Made by a program: the position numbers and the translations under genes. A DNA stretch of 64,000 bases, taken from positions 186,001-250,000 of the forward strand of contig NZ_JAQAGZ010000008.1 of the NCBI RefSeq assembly GCF_027533625.1, read 5' to 3'. How positions within the stretch are numbered: the first letter of the stretch is position 1; each line of letters begins with the position of its first letter. Of the stretch, positions 9,203-17,813 are shown piece after piece. The stretch is from Paenibacillus gyeongsangnamensis. Its GTDB lineage: Bacteria > Bacillota > Bacilli > Paenibacillales > NBRC-103111. Below the pieces are notes generated by a model. It searched no databases. It was not told the DNA's origin and was given only the letters and a program-made list of their open reading frames with translations.

Positions 9203-9456
9203 GAGTATAAGAAAAGCTTCTGATCGAAGCCTATTCGATGAAGATACATTCGTGGTTTAGCGGAAGCTTTTCTTGCGAGCAGAAAGTTCCACACGCGCTT
9301 TAGCGCTTTAGTGAGGTTAAACTTTCTTTACTCTTAAGAAAAACTCCTTATCGGAGTCTTTCAAAGAAGCCAGACCGTTTTTAGCGGAAGTTTTTCTTGG
9401 TACAGAAAGTCGCAGTCCGCATTAATGCTTTAGCGAACTTAAACTTTCTGTATCGT
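9203..9456. repeat. Two diverged tandem copies of a two-hairpin repeat
   Basis: Unit 1 (about 9203-9332) and unit 2 (about 9333-9456) share the same plan. Hairpin A pairs AAGAAAAGCTTC (9209) with GAAGCTTTTCTT (9263). Hairpin B pairs AGAAAGTT (9281) with AACTTTCT (9320). In unit 2 the A arms read AAGAAAAACTCC (9336) and GGAAGTTTTTCTT (9386), so at least one pair changes from G-C to A-T on both sides. Hairpin B in unit 2 pairs CAGAAAGT (9403) with ACTTTCTG (9443). TTTAGCG occurs twice in each unit. A related piece lies at 36747-36792. No open reading frame explains it. Confidence 0.7.
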
Positions 9457-9933
9457 TAAAAAAAGCCGCAAACAGCGCTTGCCCGGCAGCCTGAGTGCGG
9501 GAAAGTGTCGTTTGCGGCGGTTAGTCTTTAAGCAGGAGCGCTGCCAAGTGCCAACGGCACGGTATATGCGGTTATCCGCTTTTGAATTTCTTCTCGATAT
9601 CCTGGTCAAATAGAAGATCGACAGGCCGAAATCTTTATCGAGGTCGATGTCGACAAATAAATCCACGAAGGACGCGCCGAGCAGCTCTTCCATCTCGACG
9701 GGATGGTGGCTGCGGTACATTTCCTTGACCAATTCCGTACGCGCCGAACGAAGGGCTTGCTTGCCGTCGCTCGCGGAGGCGATGAATTTCTCCACCGGGG
9801 ATAAATGTCCGTCCATCTCGCAGATGGCCCAATGCTTGCAAAAGGTGGTACGGATTTCCCGGGGGCCTCTGCCCATATGCCGTTTGCGAAACGCTTTCAC
9901 AAGGTTGCTGAATTCGGCTTCCACTTTGTTCAT
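9439..9933 (-). CDS. DUF2294 protein with a C-terminal frameshift
   Basis: The first 105 or so residues are a good DUF2294 domain, with GRGPREIRTTFCKHWAIC, LSPVEKFIASASDGKQALRSART, and MEELLGASFVDLFVDIDLDKD. After GLSIFYLTR the frame becomes low-complexity arginine-rich sequence and reads through a terminator hairpin to 9439. In the next frame the DNA encodes FDQDIEKKFKSG and then TAA at 9572. A single lost base near 9612-9618 would explain this. The natural product would end at 9572 with about 120 residues. Whether the shift is real or a sequencing error cannot be told here. The start is uncertain: ATG 9933 or TTG 9945. The function of the family is unknown. Confidence 0.7.
   Translation of the reverse strand: MNKVEAEFSNLVKAFRKRHMGRGPREIRTTFCKHWAICEMDGHLSPVEKFIASASDGKQALRSARTELVKEMYRSHHPVEMEELLGASFVDLFVDIDLDKDFGLSIFYLTRISRRNSKADNRIYRAVGTWQRSCLKTNRRKRHFPALRLPGKRCLRLFLTIQKV
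9458..9518 (-). terminator. Terminator after the DUF2294 gene
   Basis: On the minus strand CCGCAAAC and GTTTGCGG close a long hairpin followed by CTTTTTTT. The shifted reading frame of the DUF2294 gene runs through it. That suggests the original stop codon lay before it, at 9572. Confidence 0.75.
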
Positions 9934-10069
9934 AAGAAGGCTCAACCTGCGCTGAACTCATTTCCCCCAAATTCTATCATGCATCGGGCCGGATCAGCAA
10001 GCCGAAAAGAGGAAGTTTGCTTCGGAATCGTGTACAATGGACAAGGAATGTAAGGAAAGGACCGAAGCG

Positions 10070-10930
10070 ATGAACCCGATCAACCGAATCCTGCTCTATT
10101 TCACCTTAACCGTTATTGTGCTTAGCCTGGCAGGCGGCTTCTCCAAGCCTTCCTCCGAGCTGTACCGCAACCAGGTGGCGGTGCTCATGTATCATCATGT
10201 TCATGATCAAGACGAAAGCTCTAGCACCGTAACGACCGGACTGTTCCGCGGACAGCTCACTTATTTGCAGCAGAAGGGCTACCATTTCATCTCGCTGGCG
10301 GATTTCCGCAGGTTTATGCACGGCGGGTCCGTACCGGATAATGCGGTGCTCGTCACGTTCGACGACGGCTACAAAAGCTTCTATGACAACGCCTATCCGA
10401 TCCTGAAGCAGCTCGGCATACCCGCCGTGAACTTTATCGTTACGAGTGATTTGGCCGATCCGTTGGCTCCTTTGATTCCTACGCTGTCCAAGGAAGAGAT
10501 CGGCGAAATGCTGCGGCAATCGCCCGGCATGTATGATTTTCAGTGCCATACGGACAACCTTCACCGGATGATCGGCAACAAGGCAGCCTTGACCAGCGTC
10601 ACCGACGACCAGGGCAATCCGATCAGCGGCGACGCCTACAACGCCAAAATCGCGGCGGACAGCGCGGCATGCCATCAGAAGCTGACCGAGCTGCACGGCA
10701 AGCCGGAGGCGGCCGACGCCTATGCTTATCCGTTCGGCGTATTCACCAAGCCCGCCGTTCAGCTCGTCCGGCAGGCCGGCTTCCAATATGGCTTTACGAT
10801 CGTAGGGGAGATGGCGACAAGAGCTTCCGATCCGATGCAGATACCCCGTATTAATGCAGGCAATCCCCAAATTCAGCCGGCGAACCTGCATCAAATCATT
10901 ATGCGGAGGATTGAGACGGTCAAGCGCTAG
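10070..10930 (+). CDS. Secreted polysaccharide deacetylase (NodB domain)
   Basis: The protein has 286 residues, with a single N-terminal hydrophobic segment (about 5-25) that should serve as a signal peptide or anchor. The NodB domain starts at VAVLMYHHVHDQ, with the catalytic and metal site TFDDGYKS near 93. FQCHTDNLH supplies the metal histidine, and AYPFGVFT matches the usual YPFG motif. The layout is closest to the PgdA/IcaB-type extracellular deacetylases that act on peptidoglycan or poly-N-acetylglucosamine. The substrate cannot be set from sequence. ATG 10070 is chosen because AAGGAAAGGA precedes it, and an upstream in-frame ATG at 10037 adds only polar residues before the signal sequence. 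Confidence 0.9.
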   Translation: MNPINRILLYFTLTVIVLSLAGGFSKPSSELYRNQVAVLMYHHVHDQDESSSTVTTGLFRGQLTYLQQKGYHFISLADFRRFMHGGSVPDNAVLVTFDDGYKSFYDNAYPILKQLGIPAVNFIVTSDLADPLAPLIPTLSKEEIGEMLRQSPGMYDFQCHTDNLHRMIGNKAALTSVTDDQGNPISGDAYNAKIAADSAACHQKLTELHGKPEAADAYAYPFGVFTKPAVQLVRQAGFQYGFTIVGEMATRASDPMQIPRINAGNPQIQPANLHQIIMRRIETVKR

Positions 10931-11075
10931 TCCCGCCTTCTTTTCTAAAGGATTTTTTAGTAAAAAAAAGTTTATCCCCGACCTTATCCCATGGTACAAT
11001 CAATCCAAAAAGCCGCGGCGGTCTTTCGTTCAATCACGAGAGGACCGGCCCGGCTTTGCGGCTTGAGAGGTACAT

Positions 11076-11750
11076 ATGATCCATTTTATTCTGTATGTGT
11101 CGCTGTCCGCACTCGAGACCAATATGACATTTTTGCTCATGCTGTCCTTGTTCCGGTATAAGGCGGATCCGAAGATGCCGCTGCTTACGTTGTTCAGCGT
11201 GCTGCTCGCCTGCATGTCCTATTATTTGCGGGCGCATGCGAATGCTTACGCCGTCGACACGCCGCTTCAGCTTGCCCTTACTTACGCCTTCGTCAAGTAT
11301 GCATTCGCTCTGCCTTGGTTCTACGCCGGCGTGATGATGCTGTCCGGCACGACACTTTACATGCTCGTCCAAAGCGGTATGACCATCACGTTTCATCAAC
11401 TGGGATGGTATGTGCTGGAGGATTCCGTGAGGGCCACGGGCTTCAATATTTACTGCATTCAAGTCCTATCCGCCCTGATCGGCTATGCCATCGTACTTCT
11501 CATGCGCCGCGCCAACTTGGGCTTCACCTTCATTCCATCCCATGGCAGGACCCCCGTGGATATAAATGAAGGGCATAACCGGCGGCTACTGTACTCTATG
11601 ACTGTGACCACCATCGTATTCGTCGTATCCATCTGTGCATTCCCGCTCCGCAGTCAGGTGCTGCTCTACATGGCTTTGCCTCTACTGCTGCTTGCCTATG
11701 CTTATTTCGTCACCGTCTCCATGGAGAAAGAAACTTCGGAGGAGCTTTAA
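11076..11750 (+). CDS. Six- or seven-helix membrane protein of unknown function
   Basis: The 224-residue protein consists largely of hydrophobic segments: near 1-25, 32-50, 65-85, 88-105, 125-145, 175-195 and 196-215. The topology recalls the membrane input half of AgrC-like sensor kinases, but no kinase domain follows and no motif fixes a function. GAGAGGT lies before the ATG. It stands alone between the deacetylase and a convergent hydrolase gene. Confidence 0.65.
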   Translation: MIHFILYVSLSALETNMTFLLMLSLFRYKADPKMPLLTLFSVLLACMSYYLRAHANAYAVDTPLQLALTYAFVKYAFALPWFYAGVMMLSGTTLYMLVQSGMTITFHQLGWYVLEDSVRATGFNIYCIQVLSALIGYAIVLLMRRANLGFTFIPSHGRTPVDINEGHNRRLLYSMTVTTIVFVVSICAFPLRSQVLLYMALPLLLLAYAYFVTVSMEKETSEEL

Positions 11751-11761
11751 GCCGCTCCCCT

Positions 11762-12604
11762 TTAGCCGAGCTGTTCGCCAATGAATTCGAGCGACAGACG
11801 AACAGCCTCCTCCAGCTGCGGGGTCGTGCCTGCAAAGGGATGCACCGCGCCGAAGGTATGACCCGTATCCGGAATGATCTCATACCGTTGATGAGGCGCG
11901 GCCTTCTGCAGCTCCTCGAAGCCCCGTCGCAGGCGTACTGAATCCTGCCCGGCCATCAGCGCCAGCACCGGCGTCCGCAGCTCCTTCATTATGCGCTTAA
12001 GCTCGAATCGCTCCTTATTCCGCGCCAGATCCTCGTAGAATACCGCGCGGATCGGCATCTGCTGCTTCGTTCGCATATTAGGCACGTATGCTACGCCGCT
12101 CCTTGCGATCTCCGCTTTGAACGCATCATCGAACAGATCGACGTCAGCGATCCCGTTCCACGTCACCACAGCGCCGATCTCCGAATGCTCCCCGGCAAAA
12201 ATCAAGCTGTTCCCGCCGCCCCGGCTGTGTCCGACGAGCGCGATCCGGCCCAAATCGGCCGACTCGGAGCCTGGCAGCTCTCCTCGCTTCAGCGCTTCCA
12301 GCAGCGCCGCCAGATCTTGCTGCTCCCGCGAATACGTACCCACGGCGAACTTCTCCAGCTCGTCGAAATCCGTCTCGTTGACTCCGCTGCAGGAAAAGCT
12401 GAAGCTCACGGTATAATAGCCCTTTGCCGCGAATACATCCGTGACATACGGATAGAAGCCCCAATCCTTGAAGCTTTTGAAGCCGTGCACGAACAGGACG
12501 ACTGGCCTCGATTCCGATCCGTTCTCCGCAAGCTTCACATCTCCCCGAAGACGCAGCCCTTCTCCCAATTCCAGCTCAAAAGCGGCATGACGTATTTGCT
12601 CCAT
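11762..12604 (-). CDS. Alpha/beta hydrolase
   Basis: A 280-residue cytoplasmic serine hydrolase of the dienelactone hydrolase-like/YitV group. The oxyanion strand is VVLFVHGFKSFKDWGFYPY at about 34-52. The nucleophile elbow is ALVGHSRGGGNS near 122-133, an acidic residue lies in LALMAGQDSVRLR, and the histidine is in DTGHTFGAVHPF. The start has GGAAGGGACGG upstream. The substrate is unknown. The gene ends 11 bases from the convergent membrane protein gene. Confidence 0.85.
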   Translation of the reverse strand: MEQIRHAAFELELGEGLRLRGDVKLAENGSESRPVVLFVHGFKSFKDWGFYPYVTDVFAAKGYYTVSFSFSCSGVNETDFDELEKFAVGTYSREQQDLAALLEALKRGELPGSESADLGRIALVGHSRGGGNSLIFAGEHSEIGAVVTWNGIADVDLFDDAFKAEIARSGVAYVPNMRTKQQMPIRAVFYEDLARNKERFELKRIMKELRTPVLALMAGQDSVRLRRGFEELQKAAPHQRYEIIPDTGHTFGAVHPFAGTTPQLEEAVRLSLEFIGEQLG

Positions 12605-12853
12605 AACCGTCCCTTCCTCCCCGGCTTCAGTACCGGACCAAGCTCCGCTTGATTCGGTCTTAAGTTTCGAATCCTGTCCACAATGTACCAGAATCCGGAC
12701 CGAGGTTCAATGGTGCGTTCCGTGCTTGCGATTCGTTCCGGGAACGCCCGTGTAAAGGAATAAAGTGGACGTGCCGCCTTTTTTTCGGGAATAATTTCAC
12801 TCCGTTAGGCACAAGCTTGGGATGTTCAAAATACACCTTTGGAGGCTGAATCC

Positions 12854-14428
12854 GTGGATTCCAAAACAACGAACGAAGAAAGCATGACGCTCACGAATCG
12901 TCAAGGCCACCCCATCTCCGATAACCAGAATATCCGTACCGTCGGCAACCGGGGCCCTTCCACCCTGGAGAATTACCATTTTATCGAGAAAATTTCCCAT
13001 TTCGACCGGGGACACATCCCGGAACGGGTCGTTCACGCCCGCGGAGCAGGGGCGCACGGTTATTTTGAAGCGTACGGAACGGTCGGCGGCGAGCCGGTGT
13101 CCAAATATACGAGAGCGAAGCTGTTTCAGGAAAAAGGCAACCGGACTCCGGTATTCGTCCGGTTCTCCAGCGTCGTTCACGGCGGGCATTCCCCCGAGAC
13201 GTTTCGCGACCCGCGCGGTTTTGCCGTGAAATTCTATACCGAGGACGGCAACTGGGACCTGGTCGGTAACAACCTGAAAATCTTCTTCATCCGCGATCCG
13301 CTGAAATTCCCGGATATGGTGCATGCCTTTCGGCCCGATCCCGTGACCAACCTGCAGAACCCGGAGCGGATGTTCGATTTCGTATCCAATTCGCCGGAGG
13401 CGACCCATATGATTACGTTCGTTTTCTCCCCCTGGGGAATCCCGGCCAACTACCGGCAAATGCAGGGCTCCGGGGTCAATACCTACAAGTGGGTGAATAA
13501 GGACGGCGAGGCCGTGCTCGTGAAGTATCACTGGGAGCCGGTCAAGCAGGGCATCAAAAACTTGACCCAACGGGAAGCCGAAGCCATCCAGGCCAAAAAT
13601 ACGAGCCATGCGACCCAGGATTTGTATGAGGCGATCGAGCGCGGAGACTATCCGGAGTGGGAGCTCTGCGTGCAGATTCTGAGCGATGACGAGCATCCCG
13701 AGCTCGATTTCGATCCACTCGACCCGACGAAGCTGTGGGACCACGAGAAATTTCCATTTCTCCCGGTCGGGAAAATGGTGCTGAACAAAAATCCGGAAAA
13801 TTATTTCGCCGAGGTGGAGCAAGCGGCTTTCGGTACGGGCGTGCTCGTCGACGGACTCGACTTCTCCGACGACAAGCTGCTGCAAGGCCGCACGTTCTCT
13901 TATTCGGATACGCAGCGCCACCGCGTCGGCACGAACTATCTACAGCTGCCGATCAATGCGCCGAAGACGCGTGTCGCCACGAACCAGCGCGACGGACAAA
14001 TGGCCTTCCATGTGGACCGTGCGCCGGGTCAGAATCCGCATGTGAACTACGAGCCGTCATCCCTCGGCGGACTTCAGGAAGCTAGTCCGGCAGGCAAAGA
14101 GCATGAGCCGTCCTATAACGCCAAGCTGGTGCGGCAGAAGCTCGACCGGACGAACGATTTCGGCCAAGCCGGCGATACTTACCGGAAGTTCGAGGAGCAT
14201 GAGCGTGAGGAGCTCATCTCGAACCTTGTCGACGCGCTCAAGATCTGCAGCCCGGTCATCCGGGAGAAGATGATCGAGCACTTCACGAAGGCGGATCCCG
14301 ATTACGGCCGGCGCGTAGCCGAAGGCCTGGCCAAGGCCGGCGCTTCCGGCGGCCATCTGAGCTCGCGGGACGCGGAGCAAGGCTCCGAGCTGGCGGACCG
14401 CTCCGGCAAACGGACCGACGGCTATTGA
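12854..14428 (+). CDS. Catalase (heme, small-subunit type)
   Basis: Breaks down hydrogen peroxide. The 524-residue protein has the distal histidine in [18 protein letters not shown]. It also has the asparagine site [14 protein letters not shown], the segment [16 protein letters not shown], and the proximal heme ligand tyrosine in [15 protein letters not shown]. The tail after about residue 440 is polar, as in several Bacillus catalases. GTG 12854 is chosen because TGGAGG lies eight bases before it; a TTG at 12839 overlaps that ribosome site. The gene is monocistronic with a strong terminator. The 200 bases upstream hold no other gene, and I do not see a clear PerR box. Confidence 0.95.
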   Translation: MDSKTTNEESMTLTNRQGHPISDNQNIRTVGNRGPSTLENYHFIEKISHFDRGHIPERVVHARGAGAHGYFEAYGTVGGEPVSKYTRAKLFQEKGNRTPVFVRFSSVVHGGHSPETFRDPRGFAVKFYTEDGNWDLVGNNLKIFFIRDPLKFPDMVHAFRPDPVTNLQNPERMFDFVSNSPEATHMITFVFSPWGIPANYRQMQGSGVNTYKWVNKDGEAVLVKYHWEPVKQGIKNLTQREAEAIQAKNTSHATQDLYEAIERGDYPEWELCVQILSDDEHPELDFDPLDPTKLWDHEKFPFLPVGKMVLNKNPENYFAEVEQAAFGTGVLVDGLDFSDDKLLQGRTFSYSDTQRHRVGTNYLQLPINAPKTRVATNQRDGQMAFHVDRAPGQNPHVNYEPSSLGGLQEASPAGKEHEPSYNAKLVRQKLDRTNDFGQAGDTYRKFEEHEREELISNLVDALKICSPVIREKMIEHFTKADPDYGRRVAEGLAKAGASGGHLSSRDAEQGSELADRSGKRTDGY

Positions 14429-14441
14429 TCGGCACATAGCT

Positions 14442-14504
14442 AAAAAGCCTGCAGGCCTTACGCGGCCGTTTAACCAGCCGCCTCGTAAGCCTCAGGCTTT
14501 TTTA
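14442..14504 (+). terminator. Catalase terminator
   Basis: AAAAAGCCTG-C-AGGCCTTACG pairs with CGTAAG-CCTCAGGCTTTTTT across a GC-rich inner part, and the 3' arm runs into a T tract. Confidence 0.9.
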
Positions 14505-14514
14505 TCCATCCACC

Positions 14515-14563
14515 AAAAAACCCTCTTCTTACACAATCTGAAAGAGAAAGTGTGAAAAGAAGG
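14515..14563 (-). terminator. gerE terminator
   Basis: On the minus strand CCTTCTTTTCACAC pairs with GTGTAAGAAGAGGG and is followed by TTTTTTGG. It lies 38 bases after the gerE stop codon. Confidence 0.8.
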
Positions 14564-14600
14564 TTTGATTCGGTTCCCTGTTCATTTGCCGGCATCTTCC

Positions 14601-14825
14601 TCAGATCGTCAATTCCCCAAGCTTGATCAGCTCGACTACCGCCTGCGAACGTCCTTTAACATTTAGCTTTTGCATGACATTGGAGATATGGTTACGCACA
14701 GTTTTCTCGCTGATAAACAGCTGCTGTGCAATATCCTTGGTTGTTTTGTCCTGCACGAGAAGCTCGAACACTTCGCGTTCGCGGTTGGTTAGCAAGAATT
14801 TATTTTTATGATCGCTGCCCTTCAT
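14601..14825 (-). CDS. gerE: GerE, late sporulation transcription regulator, with its native upstream region displaced
   Basis: GerE is a 74-residue LuxR/FixJ-type DNA-binding protein. In Bacillus it acts in the mother cell with SigK RNA polymerase on spore coat genes. The whole protein is one helix-turn-helix domain: LTNREREVFELLVQDKTTKD, then FISEKTVRNHISNVMQKL and GRSQAVVELIKLGEL. Length and sequence match the family closely. The first five codons form one end (14812-14826) of a 15-bp repeat whose other copy lies at 35022-35036. The sequence just upstream of this ATG belongs to the integrated element and has no good ribosome site. The matching AAGGAGGGG site is at 35044-35052. The gene is therefore probably poorly translated or silent until the element leaves. 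Confidence 0.95.
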   Translation of the reverse strand: MKGSDHKNKFLLTNREREVFELLVQDKTTKDIAQQLFISEKTVRNHISNVMQKLNVKGRSQAVVELIKLGELTI

Positions 14826-14826
14826 A
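14812..14826 (-). other. attL core repeat (inside gerE codons 1-5)
   Basis: The 15 bases TCGCTGCCCTTCATA are identical to 35022-35036. On the coding strand they give T-ATG-AAG-GGC-AGC-GA, the beginning of gerE. Flanking similarity stops abruptly toward the element side, as expected for a site-specific recombination junction. Confidence 0.85.
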
Positions 14827-14967
14827 GGCGTACACCATGTGTTATCACTAGCTATCTGTAGTATTCAAAAACCAACAAATTGCCTTGATACAGAAGGGAT
14901 TGACTCATATCCTACTGCAACGCTTTTCTCTCTGGTCATCAAAAGTTAATTCCTGTTATCGCACGTT

Positions 14968-14988
14968 TTGCATCAAGATTTGCATCAA
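14968..14988. repeat. Left arm-type motif pair of the element
   Basis: TTGCATCAA followed after four bases by TGCATCAA. The same pair with one base fewer is found 54 bases inside the right end (34949-34968), in the same orientation. Arm-type integrase binding sites of lambda-like and Tn916-like integrases have this short direct-repeat form. Nothing else is recognised in 14827-15001. Confidence 0.55.
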
Positions 14989-15001
14989 AAAAGAGCAGGC
15001 A

Positions 15002-15226
15002 CTATGCTTGCTCTTCCAACTGATTGTTTAGGTTGGTGCCCTCCAGCCAACTTACAAATACGTCTTTTGAAATCTTGATTCTCCGTCCGATCTTTACAAC
15101 ATGAAACTGACCGGAGTTAACTAATTCGTACGCCTGAACCCTGCCTATGTTAAGAATGTTCTGAATATCTTTGACATCGAGAACGGACGGGTACTCATCT
15201 TTATTAAAATATATACTTCGGCTCAT
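15002..15226 (-). CDS. Excisionase-like helix-turn-helix protein
   Basis: A 74-residue protein of the AlpA/Xis (MerR-like, excisionase family) type. LDVKDIQNILNIGRVQAYELV is the winged-helix recognition part, and FHVVKIGRRIKISKDVFVSWLEG is the wing and last helix typical of the family. Its place 175 bases inside the left end of the element, opposite the integrase, fits a directionality factor for excision. It is transcribed leftward, toward gerE. Regulation is not evident. Confidence 0.8.
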   Translation of the reverse strand: MSRSIYFNKDEYPSVLDVKDIQNILNIGRVQAYELVNSGQFHVVKIGRRIKISKDVFVSWLEGTNLNNQLEEQA

Positions 15227-15401
15227 GTCCGAATCCCCCCTCGCTACATATTACTCGCAAAGAAGGATGTCCTATCACACTCAGCCAGTTAGACTTTTCA
15301 CTCCAGAAAATACTTTACTTGTCTCTCTGTTTTTGATCACTCCTTTCCAAAGTCTCTGAACATCCATGCCTTCTGAAAATTCTATCTCCGTATATAATAG
15401 A

Positions 15402-17735
15402 TTACTTCTGATTCAATCTTACCCAATTCGGATCATAATCTGCTACAACGAGCACATCCATATGACGGATAAGACGCAGTAATTTTTTCACAACGGATCC
15501 TTTCCATATCTCCTCCCAGAAGGGTACATTGGATTGGCCTATAATCATTTGAGTTGTTCCCACCTCATTTGCTTTCATAGTAAGCACCTGGGGGATTTGT
15601 TTAGGATCATGCGCCCTATGAATTGCAAATTTCCCTCCTAATCTAACCGTAAGTTTCTCTAAAGCATCCAATCTCTTTTTCAATTCATCGGTCATCGAAT
15701 CTCCCACATTGACGTAATTAACGTACCAGATGGCTTTTAATCTATATGCGATCCGAAAGCCCCTACGTATCAAGCGTTCTGCATGAGGAGTGCTGTTAAC
15801 GCATACGAAAATAACCTCTTTTCTTCTCCATGGGCCGCGAAGAGAGCTTTTTCTTTCCAGTGATTCCAACCGCTCATCCACATCATCGGCAATCTCACGT
15901 AAAGCCAATTCACGTAATGCAATGAGATTCCCCATTTTAAAAAAGTTATTCAATGCCTGATCAACCTTCGTCATCGCATAAATTTTGCCCTCCCTCATCC
16001 TTTGCTGCAGCGCCTGAGGTGAAACATCAATCAGTTGAACTTCATCCGCCTTCCGCAGGATGCTATCCGGCAAGGTTTCCCGAACACGGATTCCAGTGAT
16101 TTGCTCGACAGCATCATTTAAGCTCTCTAGATGTTGAACGTTGACCGTAGTAATCACAGAGATGCCTGCATCTAGAATTTCCAGTACGTCTTCGTATCGT
16201 TTTTTATTTTTACTGCCAGGAACATTGTTATGAGCCAGCTCATCTACCAAAACGACTTCAGGACATCTGCGAATGATCTCTTCCGTATCCATTTCTTCAA
16301 GCTTTACGCTTTGGTATTCAATTTTCAGACGAGGAATGAATTCAAGATTTCCCACTTGATCCAGCGTTTCTTTCCTTCCATGCGTTTCCAGCAATCCAAT
16401 TTGCACATTAATCCCTTTTTTTATCAGATCATTGCCTTCTCGAAGCATAGTATAGGTTTTGCCTACTCCCGGGGCGGCCCCGATGAATATTTTAAATTTG
16501 CCTCGTTTAATTTTGTCTATTTTTTCTTCCATTTCTTTTTCGCTTAAACGCTTATATTTTTTGGGTTCCTTCGATTGTATATTTGCGGGAAGAATGCGCT
16601 CCCCTTCGTGTTCAGCCCGGTCAGCAACCAGAGATACGTCAATATTTTTCGTCCTTTTTAGTATATTGTTAACAATGGAGCCTTGCCAAAATTCTTGCCA
16701 TCTTGTTTGTTTGGAATGTCCTAAAACGATTCGCGTGACGTTATGCCGGGTCGCATAGCTGACTAACGTACTTGGGATGCAGCGGCGGTTTTGAAAGGGA
16801 AGTTCTTCAAATTCGCCTCCCACTTTTTGGGTCAGCTTAATCACAGATCTGCGAAAAGTTGATTCTTCTTTCGATAAGTGTTTCTTAAAATTGCGAAAGG
16901 TAATAACCATAAGCTCCCCATTCAGACGCTTAGCGATCTGTTGGCCTCTACGCACGTAAATTGAGCCGTTCCAATGGTATTGGGTGGAAACGAGAATTCG
17001 TTCTGTTACTCCGGATGGTCCAATTAATCCCATTTCTTCCCTGTGCTCTTCAAGTGACTCATTCACATCTTCCGCTACGAGCCGGAGAGCCAGTTCACGA
17101 AGCACTCCTAAATTGCCTTGTCTAAAAAAAGCCGTATCTCTGTTACCTTTCAAATTCCCTTCTGCAAGACGATTCAGTATGGTTTCCGGAGTCACGTCAA
17201 TAAGCCTTACCTCATCGGCCAATTCCAATGTATCCGATGGAACCGTAAATTTAACTTCGATACCGGTTAACTTTTGAGCAATTTCGGTATAACCTTCCAG
17301 TTCATACACGTTTACCGTTGTTATAACGCTAATATCATACCCCAGTAAATATTTAATATCTTCAAGCCGTGTCGGAAAGCGGGATCCAGGTCGATTATGA
17401 TGAGCAAGATTATCAACAAGGACGACTTCAGGATTTCTTTCAATCAACGCTTCCAAATTTAGATCTTTAAATTCCACCCCGTTATCAGACCAATGAATGC
17501 TGGGCACTCTCTCTAGATCACCTAATTGATCAATCGTTTCGGGTCTTTGGAGAGTAGAAACCCCGCAAATGACAACATCAATTCCTTGCCGTTTTAAGGT
17601 ATGTCCTTCTTGAAGCATATGATAGGTTTTTCCTGAGCCGCTCACTGCACCAATGTAGATTTTTAATCGTCCACGATGCAGCTTAGAAATCGAATATAAG
17701 ATTTCTTCCGGTGATTTTCTTCTATAATTTTCCAA
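15402..17735 (-). CDS. kdpD: KdpD-like sensor with two tandem N-terminal domains and no kinase
   Basis: The 777-residue protein consists of two complete copies of the KdpD N-terminal region, each a KdpD domain followed by a UspA-like domain. Copy 1 spans about 12-385 and has Walker A GAVSGSGKT near 29 and a Walker B-like VVLVDNLAHHNRPGS. Copy 2 spans about 400-777 and has GAAPGVGKT and the canonical VVLVDELAHNNVPGS. No transmembrane helices, GAF, HisKA or ATPase domains follow, and there is no kdpE. In several Bacillus species KdpD is likewise reduced to the N-terminal half. In Staphylococcus the Usp part binds c-di-AMP, which fits the riboswitches upstream. The start is TTG with GGAGGAG upstream. 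A hairpin separates it from kdpC. Confidence 0.9.
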   Translation of the reverse strand: MENYRRKSPEEILYSISKLHRGRLKIYIGAVSGSGKTYHMLQEGHTLKRQGIDVVICGVSTLQRPETIDQLGDLERVPSIHWSDNGVEFKDLNLEALIERNPEVVLVDNLAHHNRPGSRFPTRLEDIKYLLGYDISVITTVNVYELEGYTEIAQKLTGIEVKFTVPSDTLELADEVRLIDVTPETILNRLAEGNLKGNRDTAFFRQGNLGVLRELALRLVAEDVNESLEEHREEMGLIGPSGVTERILVSTQYHWNGSIYVRRGQQIAKRLNGELMVITFRNFKKHLSKEESTFRRSVIKLTQKVGGEFEELPFQNRRCIPSTLVSYATRHNVTRIVLGHSKQTRWQEFWQGSIVNNILKRTKNIDVSLVADRAEHEGERILPANIQSKEPKKYKRLSEKEMEEKIDKIKRGKFKIFIGAAPGVGKTYTMLREGNDLIKKGINVQIGLLETHGRKETLDQVGNLEFIPRLKIEYQSVKLEEMDTEEIIRRCPEVVLVDELAHNNVPGSKNKKRYEDVLEILDAGISVITTVNVQHLESLNDAVEQITGIRVRETLPDSILRKADEVQLIDVSPQALQQRMREGKIYAMTKVDQALNNFFKMGNLIALRELALREIADDVDERLESLERKSSLRGPWRRKEVIFVCVNSTPHAERLIRRGFRIAYRLKAIWYVNYVNVGDSMTDELKKRLDALEKLTVRLGGKFAIHRAHDPKQIPQVLTMKANEVGTTQMIIGQSNVPFWEEIWKGSVVKKLLRLIRHMDVLVVADYDPNWVRLNQK

Positions 17736-17776
17736 ATGTTATTTCTCCTCCAAAAAGGAAATGAATAAATACAGGC

Positions 17777-17807
17777 AAAAGCCACCTCCGTAGAGACGGA
17801 AGCGGCC
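17777..17807 (-). terminator. Hairpin between kdpC and kdpD
   Basis: On the minus strand GCCGCTTCCGT-CTCT-ACGGAGGTGGC forms a 10-11 bp stem followed by TTTTGCC. The short T run suggests a partial terminator that would lower kdpD expression relative to kdpFABC. Confidence 0.65.
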
Positions 17808-17813
17808 ATTATT

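Noticed and set aside
12797-13921. 374-codon open frame antisense to the catalase
   Set aside because: Antisense shadow of a strongly conserved gene; no motif and no ribosome site.
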